The notes under the pieces were generated by a model. That model was not told where the DNA came from, made no database searches, and saw only the letters and a list, made by a program, of their open reading frames with translations. Shown here in pieces: positions 18,000 to 26,490 of a stretch of DNA of 64,000 bases (its first letter is position 1; the number at the start of each line of letters is the position of its first letter). Position numbers and translations under genes: made by a program. Location of the stretch: positions 1,525,001-1,589,000 of the forward strand of contig NZ_JAKZJU020000001.1 in NCBI RefSeq assembly GCF_022809315.2, in the 5' to 3' direction. This DNA is from Mesosutterella faecium (lineage in GTDB: Bacteria; Pseudomonadota; Gammaproteobacteria; Burkholderiales; Burkholderiaceae_F).

Positions 18000-18881
18000 A
18001 TGACTCTCAATAACAAGACGCTACGTTTGATTTTCCCGGACTGGCAGAACGGCGCCAGCTCCAGCTCCGGCTTTGTCCCCAGGCTGCTTGCCACGATCGC
18101 GCCTCAGTGCGATCAGTCGGAATCAGTCGAAGTGCCTTTGCCGGAGTCGATGCTCGGACCCCACAGCACGGATCTGATGTCCGCGCAGGCCTCGAACCTG
18201 CTCACGGAGATGGATTTCCGCGGATTCTATGCCGCCACCCGGCGGATCCTTGATGAAAAGAAGCCGGCCCGCGTCATCACCTTCTCAACGGACGGAACGG
18301 TCACCCTGTGCTCGACCGATTATCTGCACGAGCAGTATCAGGATCTCGGCCTGCTCTGGCTGGACCTCCATCAGGAGCACATTACGCCCGAGCGCTTCTG
18401 GCGCAAGCGCGTCATCGTGACAAACGCCCTGACGGGCGGCTGCGAGGAGCTTTCGGGGCTGATCCACAAGCCCATGGACCGCGAGCGGATTCTTTACGTC
18501 TGCCGGCAGGCCGATGAAATTCCGCCGGTAGACCGCCGCGAGTTCCAGCATCAGGGCATCTCCATGGCCGGTTCTGAAGCCCTGGAGGCTGACAGCCGGA
18601 AGATCGCCGACTGGATCCGCAGCCTTGGCCTGCGCCACCTGTCGGTGCATGTTGACCTGGATTCGGTCGGCGCCGCGGACCTTCGCTCCGGCATTCTGCG
18701 GGAGGAGAATCTGCGCAATATCTCCGAGAAGGTTCAGAGCGACGTGGACAAGCTGAAGGTCCTGTTCAAGGAAATTCTGAAGGAGACGGACATCGTCGGC
18801 TTCGATTTGATGGAGTACGAGCTCTTCCAGTCCGAGAAGTTTACGGAGCTGATGAAGGAGCTGCCGATCTTCAATGAATGA
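18000..18881 (+). CDS. Arginase-fold (ureohydrolase superfamily) protein with altered metal motifs
   Basis: A 293-residue protein resembling the arginase/agmatinase superfamily. The second metal motif, normally DAHxD, reads WLDLHQEHITPE, and the third, normally SxDxDxxDP, reads VHVDLDSVGAAD. The first motif (GGDHS) appears as STDGTVTL. Some metal ligands are kept and others changed, so activity on arginine, agmatine or formylated amines is uncertain. Distant arginase-like proteins of this kind occur in several bacteria without assigned substrates. The gene begins at an ATG at 18000, 95 bp after the HxlR gene. BioY follows after a structured gap. Confidence 0.6.
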   Translation: MTLNNKTLRLIFPDWQNGASSSSGFVPRLLATIAPQCDQSESVEVPLPESMLGPHSTDLMSAQASNLLTEMDFRGFYAATRRILDEKKPARVITFSTDGTVTLCSTDYLHEQYQDLGLLWLDLHQEHITPERFWRKRVIVTNALTGGCEELSGLIHKPMDRERILYVCRQADEIPPVDRREFQHQGISMAGSEALEADSRKIADWIRSLGLRHLSVHVDLDSVGAADLRSGILREENLRNISEKVQSDVDKLKVLFKEILKETDIVGFDLMEYELFQSEKFTELMKELPIFNE

Positions 18882-18915
18882 AAACGTCCTGAGCGCCCCG
18901 TTCCCGCAAAGCGGC

Positions 18916-18996
18916 GGGGCCGGGCGTTCGGAAAACGAAATGCCTTTCGTGCCCGGCCCCTGCGTCTTCGGGCTTCCCTGCGGCTGTGGGCAGGGG
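18916..18996 (+). promoter_or_regulatory. Highly structured region before bioY
   Basis: GGGGCCGGGC (18916-18925) pairs perfectly with GCCCGGCCCC (18951-18960), capped by ACGAAA-TGCC-TTTCGT. It is followed by CCCTGC (18976-18981) / GCAGGG (18990-18995). CCCCTGC at 18957-18963 could instead pair with GCAGGGG at 18990-18996, so the two folds compete. A T-run lies at 19010-19016. It may end the upstream gene or act as a bioY leader. Confidence 0.5.
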
Positions 18997-19092
18997 TCGG
19001 GAGATTGGATTTTTTTGCGTCCCGGCGGCGTCTTTGCACTGCTGCAGACTCGCTTCGGGCCGCTTCGCATACCCGGTGGAGAAAATAAAAGA

Positions 19093-19665
19093 ATGGAGCA
19101 TACCAAGCTTGCCTCGACTCGCTGGCTCGAGTCCCAGAATGCGCTCACCAAGGGCGTGGCTGTTTTGTTTGGATCCCTGCTTTTGACTGCGGGCTCCTAC
19201 ATTACGGTGCCCATGGTTCCGGTGCCGATGACCATGCAGACTTTTGCCGTGATGGTGATTGGGGCGCTCTTTGGATGGAGGCTCGGAGGACTCACCGTGG
19301 CCTGCTGGCTGCTGCAGGGAGCGCTGGGGCTGCCGGTGTTCGCTCCCGGGGCGGCGGGCGGAATCGCTCGCTTTTTCGGGCCGACCGGCGGGTACCTGCT
19401 GTCTTTCCCGCTGGCTGCCATGATGACCGGCTGGCTGGTTTCCCGCGGTTGGGACGGCAGCCGCTTTATTAAAGGCTTTGCGGCGATGCTGGCGGGCAAT
19501 CTTTTCGTCCTCGCTTTCGGCGGCCTCTGGCTGGCTGCGCTCATCGGCCTGGAAAAAGGGATGGCCCTTGGCGTGACGCCTTTTATTGCCGGCGCTGTGA
19601 CCAAGTCCGTGCTGGGTGCGGCTGTGCTTCTCGCGGTTTCTGCCAGGCGCTTTGACCGGCGCTGA
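19093..19665 (+). CDS. bioY: Biotin transporter BioY
   Basis: A 190-residue membrane protein, the substrate-binding S component of biotin ECF transporters. Typical BioY features are PVPMTMQTFAVMVIGALFG near residues 38-56, the ALGLPVFA segment and GPTGGYLLSFPLAA, with six helices. No BioM/BioN genes are nearby, so it may work alone or with a shared energising module. The frame is open from 18874, but the extra 73 codons overlap the structured leader and the end of the previous gene. ATG 19093 with GGTGGAG upstream is chosen. Confidence 0.92.
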   Translation: MEHTKLASTRWLESQNALTKGVAVLFGSLLLTAGSYITVPMVPVPMTMQTFAVMVIGALFGWRLGGLTVACWLLQGALGLPVFAPGAAGGIARFFGPTGGYLLSFPLAAMMTGWLVSRGWDGSRFIKGFAAMLAGNLFVLAFGGLWLAALIGLEKGMALGVTPFIAGAVTKSVLGAAVLLAVSARRFDRR

Positions 19666-19708
19666 CAGGCTGCCCGAAGCGGCGCTTTTAAGCTTTCCCT
19701 TTTCTGTA

Positions 19709-19742
19709 ATCCCCGATTTTGGAAACATAGTCGGGGATTCTT
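19709..19742 (+). terminator. bioY terminator
   Basis: ATCCCCGA (19709-19716) pairs with TCGGGGAT (19731-19738), followed by TTCTTC. It is a moderate intrinsic terminator. Confidence 0.65.
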
Positions 19743-20081
19743 CGTGTCCAGGCCGGGGCGGTGAATCCTGAACCATACGGGATCCGGCTCCTGGCCCTGC
19801 GGCAGGGGCAGCTCTGGCGCCTGCCGCAAGAGAGCCTCCGGGAACGAGGGGCTGCCGGGCTGTTTTAGAAGCCGGCCCTGGGCGAATGGAAGCTGCAGGA
19901 GGGCCTGCTGGCGGTCCATGGGCGTGCTGATCGGCCCCCTGTTGAGCGGCGGCTTTTCAGTCTGGGATCTTTTTTGGCAACAAAGCAGCCTCTTCCCCTG
20001 AGGGCAGGGCCGCCTGTCCCCTGACAGCGAATCGGGAGGCCGGCGCTGCTCTCCCTCTCGCTTAAAGGCTGCCAGGGGCAT
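19743..20081 (+). other. Gene-free stretch between bioY and rubrerythrin
   Basis: Long minus-strand frames cross it, but their composition (proline-, arginine- and glutamine-rich, without domains) looks like antisense noise. A plus-strand frame contains a GEWKLQEGLLAVHGR-type stretch but has a stop and no start, so it may be a gene remnant. Nothing firm is seen. Confidence 0.4.
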
Positions 20082-20123
20082 AAAAAATCCCGCAGAAACC
20101 CTTTGGCCAGGGTTTTCTGCGGG
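20082..20123 (-). terminator. Rubrerythrin terminator
   Basis: CCCGCAGAAACCCT (20089-20102) pairs with AGGGTTTTCTGCGGG (20109-20123). On the minus strand it is followed by six T residues. It is a strong terminator for the rubrerythrin gene. Confidence 0.88.
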
Positions 20124-20159
20124 AGGAGAGCTTTAGGCTTTTATGCCTTCAGCAGCCGC

Positions 20160-20702
20160 TCAGTAGTTCTCTTTTCTCACTTCGAAGAAGCTGCGGGGGT
20201 GCATGCAGACGGGGCAGACTTCCGGAGCCTTCGTCCCGATCACAATGTGGCCGCAGTTGCGGCACTCCCAGACAGTGACGCCGCTCTTTTCAAAAACTTT
20301 CTTCTCCTCGACGTTTTTGAGCAGCTTGCGGTAACGCTCTTCATGGTTTTTCTCAATGGCTGCGACGCCGCGGAAGCGGGCGGCCAGCTCCGGGAAGCCT
20401 TCCTCTTCGGCATCGCGCGCCATCCGGTCGTACATGTCGGTCCACTCGTAGTTTTCGCCTTCGGCCGCGGCCTTCAGGTTCTCAGCCGTGTCGCCGAGGC
20501 CCCCGAGCTCCCTGAACCAAAGCTTGGCGTGCGCCATTTCGTTGTCGGCCGTTTTTTGGAAGAGGGCGGCAATCTGCTCATAGCCGGCTTTTTTGGCCAC
20601 GGAAGCGAAATAAGTGTATTTGTTCCGGGCCTGGGATTCTCCCGCAAAAGCCTCAAGAAGGTTCTTTTCAGTCTTGGTGCCTGCATACTTGCTGTTTGTC
20701 AT
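20160..20702 (-). CDS. rbr: Rubrerythrin
   Basis: A 180-residue non-heme iron protein. The ferritin-like di-iron domain shows [17 protein letters not shown] and [10 protein letters not shown] in the first half and [12 protein letters not shown] in the second. The C-terminal rubredoxin domain binds one iron through CRNCGH and CPVCMH. It reduces hydrogen peroxide and is typical of anaerobic and microaerophilic bacteria. The gene stands alone between its strong terminator and the AlaX-type gene. The start at 20702 is preceded on its strand by AAGGATCC. Confidence 0.96.
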   Translation of the reverse strand: MTNSKYAGTKTEKNLLEAFAGESQARNKYTYFASVAKKAGYEQIAALFQKTADNEMAHAKLWFRELGGLGDTAENLKAAAEGENYEWTDMYDRMARDAEEEGFPELAARFRGVAAIEKNHEERYRKLLKNVEEKKVFEKSGVTVWECRNCGHIVIGTKAPEVCPVCMHPRSFFEVRKENY

Positions 20703-20785
20703 GCTGGGATCCTTATAAAAGTTAGCGTTTGTGAAAGCAGATACTGCAACTACAACCTCGATAGTCTATTCGAAGCCGCCAAAGC

Positions 20786-21970
20786 TCATGAAGCCTTGAA
20801 CGCCTCAGAGAGCGCGGCCCGAATGGCCTGTTCGCTCGCCCGGTAAGAGCCCTGAACGAAGCCGCCGCTGCCGCCGCCGCGGCCGTTGAGCCGCTGGTTG
20901 AGGGTTTTGCTCACGTTCCGCAGTTCGGGGTCGCCGCTGTGGATCACGTAGTTGAAGGCGGGTCCTTCGGACTGGGGGCCGGAGGGGGAAAGCACTGCGA
21001 CGGCGCCGGACTTGAAGCTTTCGGCGAGAAGGCCGCAGAATTTCCTGCATTCAAGCGGGGACAGCCCTTCCTCCACGTCCACCAGAAGCGGGCCATCGGC
21101 CTGCAGGGTCTCTGCCCGGAGGCGGAAATAGCGCTCGTTGAGAGCCGCGATCCTCTCGTCGCGCTCCTGCACTTCCTTCAGCACCTTGACCACTCCCGCA
21201 GCGGTGGCGTTGGGCTTCACGGAAAGAAGCTGAGAGACCTGGCGCGCCTGCTCGACCTTGAGCGTATAGTCGCGCAGGGCTCTGGCCCCGCAGACGAATT
21301 CGACGCGGGTGCCGCCGCGGTGCTTCATGGCCCCGAGGATCTTGAAGATTCCGACTTCGCTCGTGTTCTTCACATGCGTGCCGCAGCAGGCGCAGCGGTC
21401 AACGCCCGGGATGTCCACGATGCGGACTTTGCCCTTCAGTTCCTTTTTGCTTCTGTAGTCCATCTGCGAAAGCGCTTCCGGGCTGGGAAAGAGCGTCTGA
21501 ACGCTGATTCCGGCGGCAATGGCCTCGTTGGTTTCCTTTTCAAGCTGCCGCAGGTCCTCCTCGCCGATGGGACCGTTGAAATCCACCGTGATGACGTCCT
21601 CGTCCATGTGGAACCCGACATTGTCGTATTTGAAGCGGCGGTGAACCAGACCGGAGAACATATGCTCTCCCGTGTGGTTCTGCATGTTGTCAAAGCGGCG
21701 CGGCCAGTCCAGTTCAGCCTTGACGGTCATTCCGGGCGTGAGCGGGCGGTCTGCAAAGTGAATGATGACGTCGCCGTTGCGGCGGACGTCATTGATCACG
21801 GCCTCGCCGATTTTCCCATGGTCGGCAGGCTGGCCGCCTCCCTCGGGATAAAAGGCGGTGTCGTTCAGGACGATCTCATAGCCCTTGCTGCCCTCGGTGC
21901 AGCTCACGACCTCAGCTGAAAAGGAGCGGCAGTAGGGGTCCCGGTAAAACAGCTCATTCATGCTTTCCAT
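20786..21970 (-). CDS. AlaX-like alanyl-tRNA editing protein with DHHA1 domain
   Basis: A 394-residue stand-alone relative of the alanyl-tRNA synthetase editing half. The zinc-site motifs HTGEHM (HxxxH) and CACCGTHV (CxxxH) are both present, with the AlaRS-type GGGQPADHG near residue 45. The C-terminal glycine-rich GRGGGSGGFVQGS is the DHHA1 domain end. It should hydrolyse Ser-tRNA(Ala) or Gly-tRNA(Ala) made in error. Two starts are possible, ATG 21970 or the ATG nine bases later (MNELFYRD); the first has CAGGGAAG upstream. The LysR gene lies upstream on the same strand. Confidence 0.9.
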   Translation of the reverse strand: MESMNELFYRDPYCRSFSAEVVSCTEGSKGYEIVLNDTAFYPEGGGQPADHGKIGEAVINDVRRNGDVIIHFADRPLTPGMTVKAELDWPRRFDNMQNHTGEHMFSGLVHRRFKYDNVGFHMDEDVITVDFNGPIGEEDLRQLEKETNEAIAAGISVQTLFPSPEALSQMDYRSKKELKGKVRIVDIPGVDRCACCGTHVKNTSEVGIFKILGAMKHRGGTRVEFVCGARALRDYTLKVEQARQVSQLLSVKPNATAAGVVKVLKEVQERDERIAALNERYFRLRAETLQADGPLLVDVEEGLSPLECRKFCGLLAESFKSGAVAVLSPSGPQSEGPAFNYVIHSGDPELRNVSKTLNQRLNGRGGGSGGFVQGSYRASEQAIRAALSEAFKAS

Positions 21971-22065
21971 GTTGCTCAGACTTCCCTGGTAAGAAAAAAC
22001 GTCAGCCGGCGGCGCCGGTCCGGTGCGGCAAGTTTACTGCGCCTGCCAAAGCCCGACGCGGGGCT

Positions 22066-22962
22066 TCAGGCTTTCGGGAGAAGGGCGAGTAATTTTTTTA
22101 AAACGGAGTCGGGGCAGCGCTCGTTCCACGCGGCGCTGATCACGAGCTCGAACCCGCCCTCCGACAAAGGAACGGCGCGGACGGCCCCGGGCAGAGTTCG
22201 CGCGCTGCTTTCGGGCACGAGCGCCACTCCCAGCCTGCAGCACACAAACGCGATCTGGCGCGCGATGGAGTCCACCGTGAAGCGGACTCTGGGAGAAAAG
22301 CCGGCGGCTCGGAAGAACCCGGTGATTCGGTCCCCGTAATCGGGGCTTTTGTCTCTGCCGGTCACAATCCAGTCCCGGTCGGCCAGATCGCTCAGGCGGA
22401 CGGAGGCGGCCCCGCTGGCGGCGTCGGAGGACGGCACGATGAGCACGGGCTTTTCGCGCAGCAGCGCCCGAAGCTTCAAATCCTTGTTTTTGAATCTCTC
22501 GAAACGCCCGATGGCGAGGTGCAGTTCATTTTGGGACAGCTTGTATTCCGCCTCGGATGAATCAATTTCCTCGGTGAAAACGGAGACATCGGGCAAAGCG
22601 GCTGCCGCATCCTGCAGAATGTGCGGGACAATGTCCGTCATGGCCTCGTAGACGGCCCCGATTCGGATCACCCCGCGGGTCTTGTCTGAGATGGTTCTGG
22701 CGGAATAGTCCAGCGCCTCGGCCTGGGAGACCAGCGCTTCAATTTCCGGCATCAGCGCCTCGCCCGCCGGGGTGAGCCTGACCCCGGTGCGGCCGCGGAT
22801 GAGGAAGCGGACCCGCAGCCGGGACTCGAGCTCGTTGATCTGGGAGATGAGCGGCGGCTGCGAAATGGCAAGAAGGCGGGAGGCGCGGCTGAAGCTGCCG
22901 CTGTCGGCAACGGCGGCAAGAATCAGCATCTGGCGAATCAGCCTGTAGTCGAATCGGTGCAT
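22066..22962 (-). CDS. LysR-family regulator divergent from porin
   Basis: A 298-residue LysR-type regulator with the N-terminal winged helix (GSFSRASRLLAISQPPLISQ) and a periplasmic-binding-fold effector domain. It begins with RFDYRLIRQM and is clearly similar along its length to the second LysR protein at 27888-28802, so the two look like paralogues. It is divergently placed to the porin gene, 161 bp away, the classical arrangement for LysR control of the neighbour. The effector is unknown. Confidence 0.9.
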   Translation of the reverse strand: MHRFDYRLIRQMLILAAVADSGSFSRASRLLAISQPPLISQINELESRLRVRFLIRGRTGVRLTPAGEALMPEIEALVSQAEALDYSARTISDKTRGVIRIGAVYEAMTDIVPHILQDAAAALPDVSVFTEEIDSSEAEYKLSQNELHLAIGRFERFKNKDLKLRALLREKPVLIVPSSDAASGAASVRLSDLADRDWIVTGRDKSPDYGDRITGFFRAAGFSPRVRFTVDSIARQIAFVCCRLGVALVPESSARTLPGAVRAVPLSEGGFELVISAAWNERCPDSVLKKLLALLPKA

Positions 22963-23058
22963 AAAGGGGGTTCCGGCAGAAAAAATCGATTCGCTTCATT
23001 GTCAGGCCCGCTCAGCGCACTGGCAAGGGCTTCGTCGGCGTGCCAGAGATCGGTTGAA

Positions 23059-23077
23059 AATGAAAGTAATTTTCATT
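23059..23077 (+). promoter_or_regulatory. Inverted repeat in the LysR/porin intergenic region
   Basis: AATGAAA-GTAAT-TTTCATT, a perfect 7-bp inverted repeat that resembles a Fur-type box (GATAATGATAATCATTATC) in size and base content. It could bind Fur or the divergent LysR regulator. Confidence 0.35.
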
Positions 23078-23123
23078 AATATTTGTTGCGCTGCAATTTT
23101 CGTTTAATAAAAAAGGCAGAAAC

Positions 23124-24251
23124 ATGAAGAAGACTTTGCTAGCCGCAGCGATGCTCGCGGCTTTTTCGGGCGCCGCTTCCGCCGCTTCGGTGACGCTCTA
23201 CGGCACGATCGACACCGGGCTGCAGTATCAGCACCAGAAGGCCGACGGCATGGACTCGACCAATACCGTCAGCATGGAAACGGGGCAGAAAGACACCTCG
23301 CTCTGGGGACTGACGGGCACTGAGAAGATTGGGGATGCCGAAGTGTCCTTCAAGCTCGAGAATTCCTATAACTCGGACGACGGCACCCGCACGGACGACC
23401 GGCTCTTCGACCGCGAGGCTCAGGTTTCCGTCTCCGGACGCTACGGCACTTTGTCGGCGGGCCGCCTGGGCGCGCTCTCGGCCGCCGTGGGCACCTATGA
23501 CATGGTGTATCTCGTGGGCGACGCCTACGACGGCGGCGACGGGGACGCCTTCGGCCTGGCCGCGGCTCCCACTCTGGACAACGCCCTTGTGTACCAGACT
23601 CCTTCGTTCGCCGGCTTCAAGGCGACTCTCATGTATTCCTTTAACGCCGACCAGGTCTCCAACAGCAGCCGCGAGAACACCTCGATGGTGGACCGCTACT
23701 TCGGCGGCGCCCTGAACTACGAGAAGGGCCATTTCCAGGCTGTCCTCGCCTACGAGTACCTCAACCGCGCGAGCGCGGGCGACGCCGCCTCTCCTCTTTC
23801 GAAGAACGGCCAGCTCGTCAATCTGGGCTTCAATTACAACTTTGAAAACGTGGCCCAGGTCTTCCTCCTCGGGCAGTATTTCAAGGGCTGGGATCTGTCG
23901 GCCGCGGGCGGCGAGTCTCTGACCGATGCTTACGGCGTCGATGCCGACGACGTGCTGGGCTCCTACGACAAGGGGCTCGAAGGCTGGGGAGCGCATCTCG
24001 GCGCGATTTTCCCGGTGGCCGGCGGCGACCTCACGGGCGCCCTCTACTACGTGGACTCCAAGGCGAAGTCCACCCAGGGTCTGAAAGACGCGGATCTCAC
24101 CTACTTCGGCGCTTCCGTCCGCTACGCCTATCCGCTTTCGAAGCGGACCTCGGTCTACGCGGGCGCCCGCTACAGCCAGGCCAAGGCGAAGGATTTCGGC
24201 GCCAAGCTGCAGACGACTTCCGTCTACACGGGTCTGTCGCACTCCTTCTGA
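23124..24251 (+). CDS. Gram-negative general porin
   Basis: A 375-residue outer-membrane protein. A signal peptide MKKTLLAAAMLAAFSGAASA is followed by SVTLYGTIDTGLQYQH, the typical first strand of Burkholderiales trimeric porins, and the last residue is phenylalanine in YTGLSHSF, the outer-membrane assembly signal. Alternating strands and acidic loops (GDAYDGGDGDAFG) fit a 16-strand barrel. It should let small hydrophilic solutes diffuse through the outer membrane. The ribosome-binding site is AAAGGCAG. A LysR gene is divergent. Confidence 0.94.
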   Translation: MKKTLLAAAMLAAFSGAASAASVTLYGTIDTGLQYQHQKADGMDSTNTVSMETGQKDTSLWGLTGTEKIGDAEVSFKLENSYNSDDGTRTDDRLFDREAQVSVSGRYGTLSAGRLGALSAAVGTYDMVYLVGDAYDGGDGDAFGLAAAPTLDNALVYQTPSFAGFKATLMYSFNADQVSNSSRENTSMVDRYFGGALNYEKGHFQAVLAYEYLNRASAGDAASPLSKNGQLVNLGFNYNFENVAQVFLLGQYFKGWDLSAAGGESLTDAYGVDADDVLGSYDKGLEGWGAHLGAIFPVAGGDLTGALYYVDSKAKSTQGLKDADLTYFGASVRYAYPLSKRTSVYAGARYSQAKAKDFGAKLQTTSVYTGLSHSF

Positions 24252-24283
24252 CGCAGCCTGAGGCCTGATCAGCAGGCTTTTTG

Positions 24284-24316
24284 AGCCCCCTGCGAAGTTT
24301 TTCCGCAGGGGGCCTT
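24284..24316 (+). terminator. Porin terminator
   Basis: GCCCCCTGCG / CGCAGGGGGC hairpin around AAGTTTTTC, followed by CTTT. Confidence 0.75.
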
Positions 24317-24395
24317 TAAATATGGGAAAATACAGCCGCCCGGCAGTCCGCCGGGATTTTTATTGGCGGTTTGAGCAGCAGTCGCAGGGGGCGGC

Positions 24396-25667
24396 ATGGC
24401 AGAAGGTGCGTTGGAGAGGCTGAAGCAGCGCGATTTTGAGGAGCCGCTGCCGCCCGGCATGCAGATGCCGGTGCCGGAGGCGGACTCGCCCGAGCGCCGC
24501 GCGGTCGTTCAGTCCGTGGCCGCGGGGCCTTCCTACGCAGCCCTCAGCTTCTCGCGGCTTCTCGGCACGGGCGCTCCGCTTGCTTCCTGCGGCAGGGTGC
24601 CGCCCAGCCTCACGGGCATCGAGGATTTTCTTGTGACGCCGGGCGGCGAGCGCATCCCTGTGCGCTACGCCGTGGTCGAGTCCGAAAGGCTCATATCAAG
24701 GCCGGTGTCCGAGGATCTCTTCTCCCCGGGCCGCAGCCTTTACTCCGCTGAGCTGCCGCTTCTCGTGGTTTCCGGTTTCCTCAGAGCCGTGGGGCTTGAT
24801 GAGGCTTACCGCGGGGGCAGGGCGGAGGACTACCGCAGGCGCCTTCTGGAGGATGCGGGATTTCTGGGCGTTTCAGCCCGGCGGATCAGGGCGCTTCACC
24901 GCCCCGTGCTCGTCAGGCTGATGCCTGCCGGGCGGGTGTCTCCGGCGCTTTCCCTTCTGGGCAACGAGCCCGCCTTTCTGCTCGAGACGCAGCCGGAGGA
25001 CCAGACCGCGCCCCTTTCCGTCCAGCCGGAGTTTCCGACGCAGGGCGCGCCGGCCCGCCCCATCCCCACGCTCTGGCTGGAGGACGACGGCCGTCCCTCG
25101 CTCGCTTCCTATCTGGAATTCATACGCCGGCGCGCCGTCGGCGACCAGACCGGCTGCTGGGACTCCGAGGGGCTGCCGCGGACCTGGGTCTGTGAGTCTT
25201 TCCGCAGAACAGAGCTCCTCGCGGCCTTCGGACAGTCGGTGGAGCCGCTGCTTAATGCAGCCGTTAAAAGCGGAGAGCTTTCAAGAGTGGCGGACGCCAT
25301 GCTCGCGGCCGTTCCGCTGGCTCAGGGGCTTGAAAGAGCCGGCGTCACGGCGTTCACGAGCCTGTTTTCGGAGGCGGCCTCCTATGCGGTCTGCGCCACG
25401 GGCCGCGGAGTGCCTTTGCTGGAAAGGCTCCGCCAGGGCGAGCTCACGGTGTCGCTGCCGGCGCAGTACTGGCTGTTTCACGCCGCCTCTTCGGGGCGCG
25501 AGGAAAAAAGGGACTACAGGGCCTGCCTGAGGCGGCTCGAGGAAACCCTGTCCCGGCGCTCAACGAGGCGGGCGAGGCACCTGCTCGCTCAGAAGGTGGC
25601 GGAAAACTTTGCCTTCTGGCTGATCAGCGCAGTCCCGGCCCGGATGCAGGAGTTTTACCGCGGATGA
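24396..25667 (+). CDS. Free-standing DdrB-like / ParB-superfamily domain protein
   Basis: A 423-residue protein not recognised as a housekeeping gene. Residues about 85-215 resemble the ddrB-like ParB-superfamily domain known from very large plasmid and phage methylase/helicase polypeptides. They show IPVRYAVVESERLISRP, then GLDEAYRGGRAEDYRRRLL and RPVLVRLMPAG, followed by a LLGNEP segment. The C-terminal half (LASYLEFIRRRA ... RTELLAAFGQSVEPLLNAA) resembles the region that follows that domain in those proteins. Here it stands alone, without methylase or helicase. The sequence usually seen as ELQPRDRSR is replaced by AELPLLVV. The start is ATG 24396. The next gene begins about 110 bp downstream. 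Function is unknown. Confidence 0.55.
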   Translation: MAEGALERLKQRDFEEPLPPGMQMPVPEADSPERRAVVQSVAAGPSYAALSFSRLLGTGAPLASCGRVPPSLTGIEDFLVTPGGERIPVRYAVVESERLISRPVSEDLFSPGRSLYSAELPLLVVSGFLRAVGLDEAYRGGRAEDYRRRLLEDAGFLGVSARRIRALHRPVLVRLMPAGRVSPALSLLGNEPAFLLETQPEDQTAPLSVQPEFPTQGAPARPIPTLWLEDDGRPSLASYLEFIRRRAVGDQTGCWDSEGLPRTWVCESFRRTELLAAFGQSVEPLLNAAVKSGELSRVADAMLAAVPLAQGLERAGVTAFTSLFSEAASYAVCATGRGVPLLERLRQGELTVSLPAQYWLFHAASSGREEKRDYRACLRRLEETLSRRSTRRARHLLAQKVAENFAFWLISAVPARMQEFYRG

Positions 25668-25703
25668 AGGCCCTGAAGCTCTGCGTCAAGGCCCGAGGGG
25701 GTC

Positions 25704-25745
25704 TTGAAATTCTGCATTTGCATTACTATGTTCTAAGTACTATGC
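25704..25745 (+). promoter_or_regulatory. Promoter with repeated TACTATG boxes before the flavin-binding protein
   Basis: TTGAAA at 25704 could pair with TATGTT at 25728 as -35/-10. The heptamer TACTATG occurs at 25724-25730 and 25738-25744, flanking the expected start site, as an operator would. Confidence 0.35.
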
Positions 25746-25777
25746 ACTACAAGCCTGCTAAGGGCGGAGGGGAAAAA

Positions 25778-26365
25778 ATGGCAAATTACATGAAGCACAT
25801 TAAGCCGATCGATTTGAATGAAGGCACTCTGAGACTGCTCAACCTGGGCGAGACCATTGTGATTTCAGCCACCGACGGGAAGGAGACGGATGCCATGGCC
25901 GCGGCCTGGTGCTGCAATCTGGACATGAATCCCACAAAGCTCACGGTTGTCCTCGACAAGACGCACAAGACGCGCGAGATCCTCGAGCGGCAGCCCAAGG
26001 GGGAGTTCATCATTCAGATCCCGAATGTGAAGACGGCTCCCGTCGCCTTTGCCCTGGGGTCCGTATCCGCCCATGATGATCCGGACAAGCTCGAGCACTG
26101 CGGCGCGAAGTTCTTTGACCCGGAGGGCCTGGGCCGCCCGTTCCTCAAGGGCTGCAACGCCTGGATCGTCTGCCGGCTCATCCCCGAACCTCAGAATCAG
26201 AAAAAATATGATCTGTTCATTGGCGAAGCGGTGGCGGCCTGGGCGGACGACCGGGTGTTTGACGGCCGGCACTGGCATTTCCGGAAGGCCGGCCGCGCCT
26301 GGCGCACGATTCATTATGTGCAGGGCGGGCGCTTCTACATGATCGGCAGGGGCTTTGATCTCTGA
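25778..26365 (+). CDS. Flavin reductase-like / flavoredoxin-type FMN-binding protein
   Basis: A 195-residue protein of the flavin-reductase-like split-barrel family. Visible features are ISATDGKETDAMAAAWCCNL, DKTHKTREILE and the GCNAWIVCRLI strand. Members bind FMN and reduce flavins or act as electron carriers in anaerobes (flavoredoxin group). An open frame runs back to 25664 and overlaps the previous gene by 4 bp, but ATG 25778 with GGCGGAGGGG upstream gives the typical length and is chosen. A hairpin (26380-26412) follows. Confidence 0.85.
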   Translation: MANYMKHIKPIDLNEGTLRLLNLGETIVISATDGKETDAMAAAWCCNLDMNPTKLTVVLDKTHKTREILERQPKGEFIIQIPNVKTAPVAFALGSVSAHDDPDKLEHCGAKFFDPEGLGRPFLKGCNAWIVCRLIPEPQNQKKYDLFIGEAVAAWADDRVFDGRHWHFRKAGRAWRTIHYVQGGRFYMIGRGFDL

Positions 26366-26379
26366 GTGACCGCTTATAG

Positions 26380-26415
26380 CTTCAGCCAGGGTCCGCGCGA
26401 TCCCGGCTGAAGTTT
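26380..26415 (+). terminator. Hairpin after the flavin-binding protein gene
   Basis: CTTCAGCC (26380-26387) pairs with GGCTGAAG (26405-26412), with an inner GGG/CCC pair, followed by TTTC. It is probably a weak terminator. Confidence 0.5.
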
Positions 26416-26490
26416 CAGGGCTTTAATCCAGGCCATTTCATTTTTCTAAGATTTTTCTCCGGAGAAGTCCGTTTCTGAGGATGAATTCTC

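Noticed and set aside
18871..20081. Two overlapping minus-strand frames over and after bioY
   Set aside because: Composition is Pro, Arg, Gln and Ser-rich without domains; one lies opposite bioY and the other runs into a terminator.
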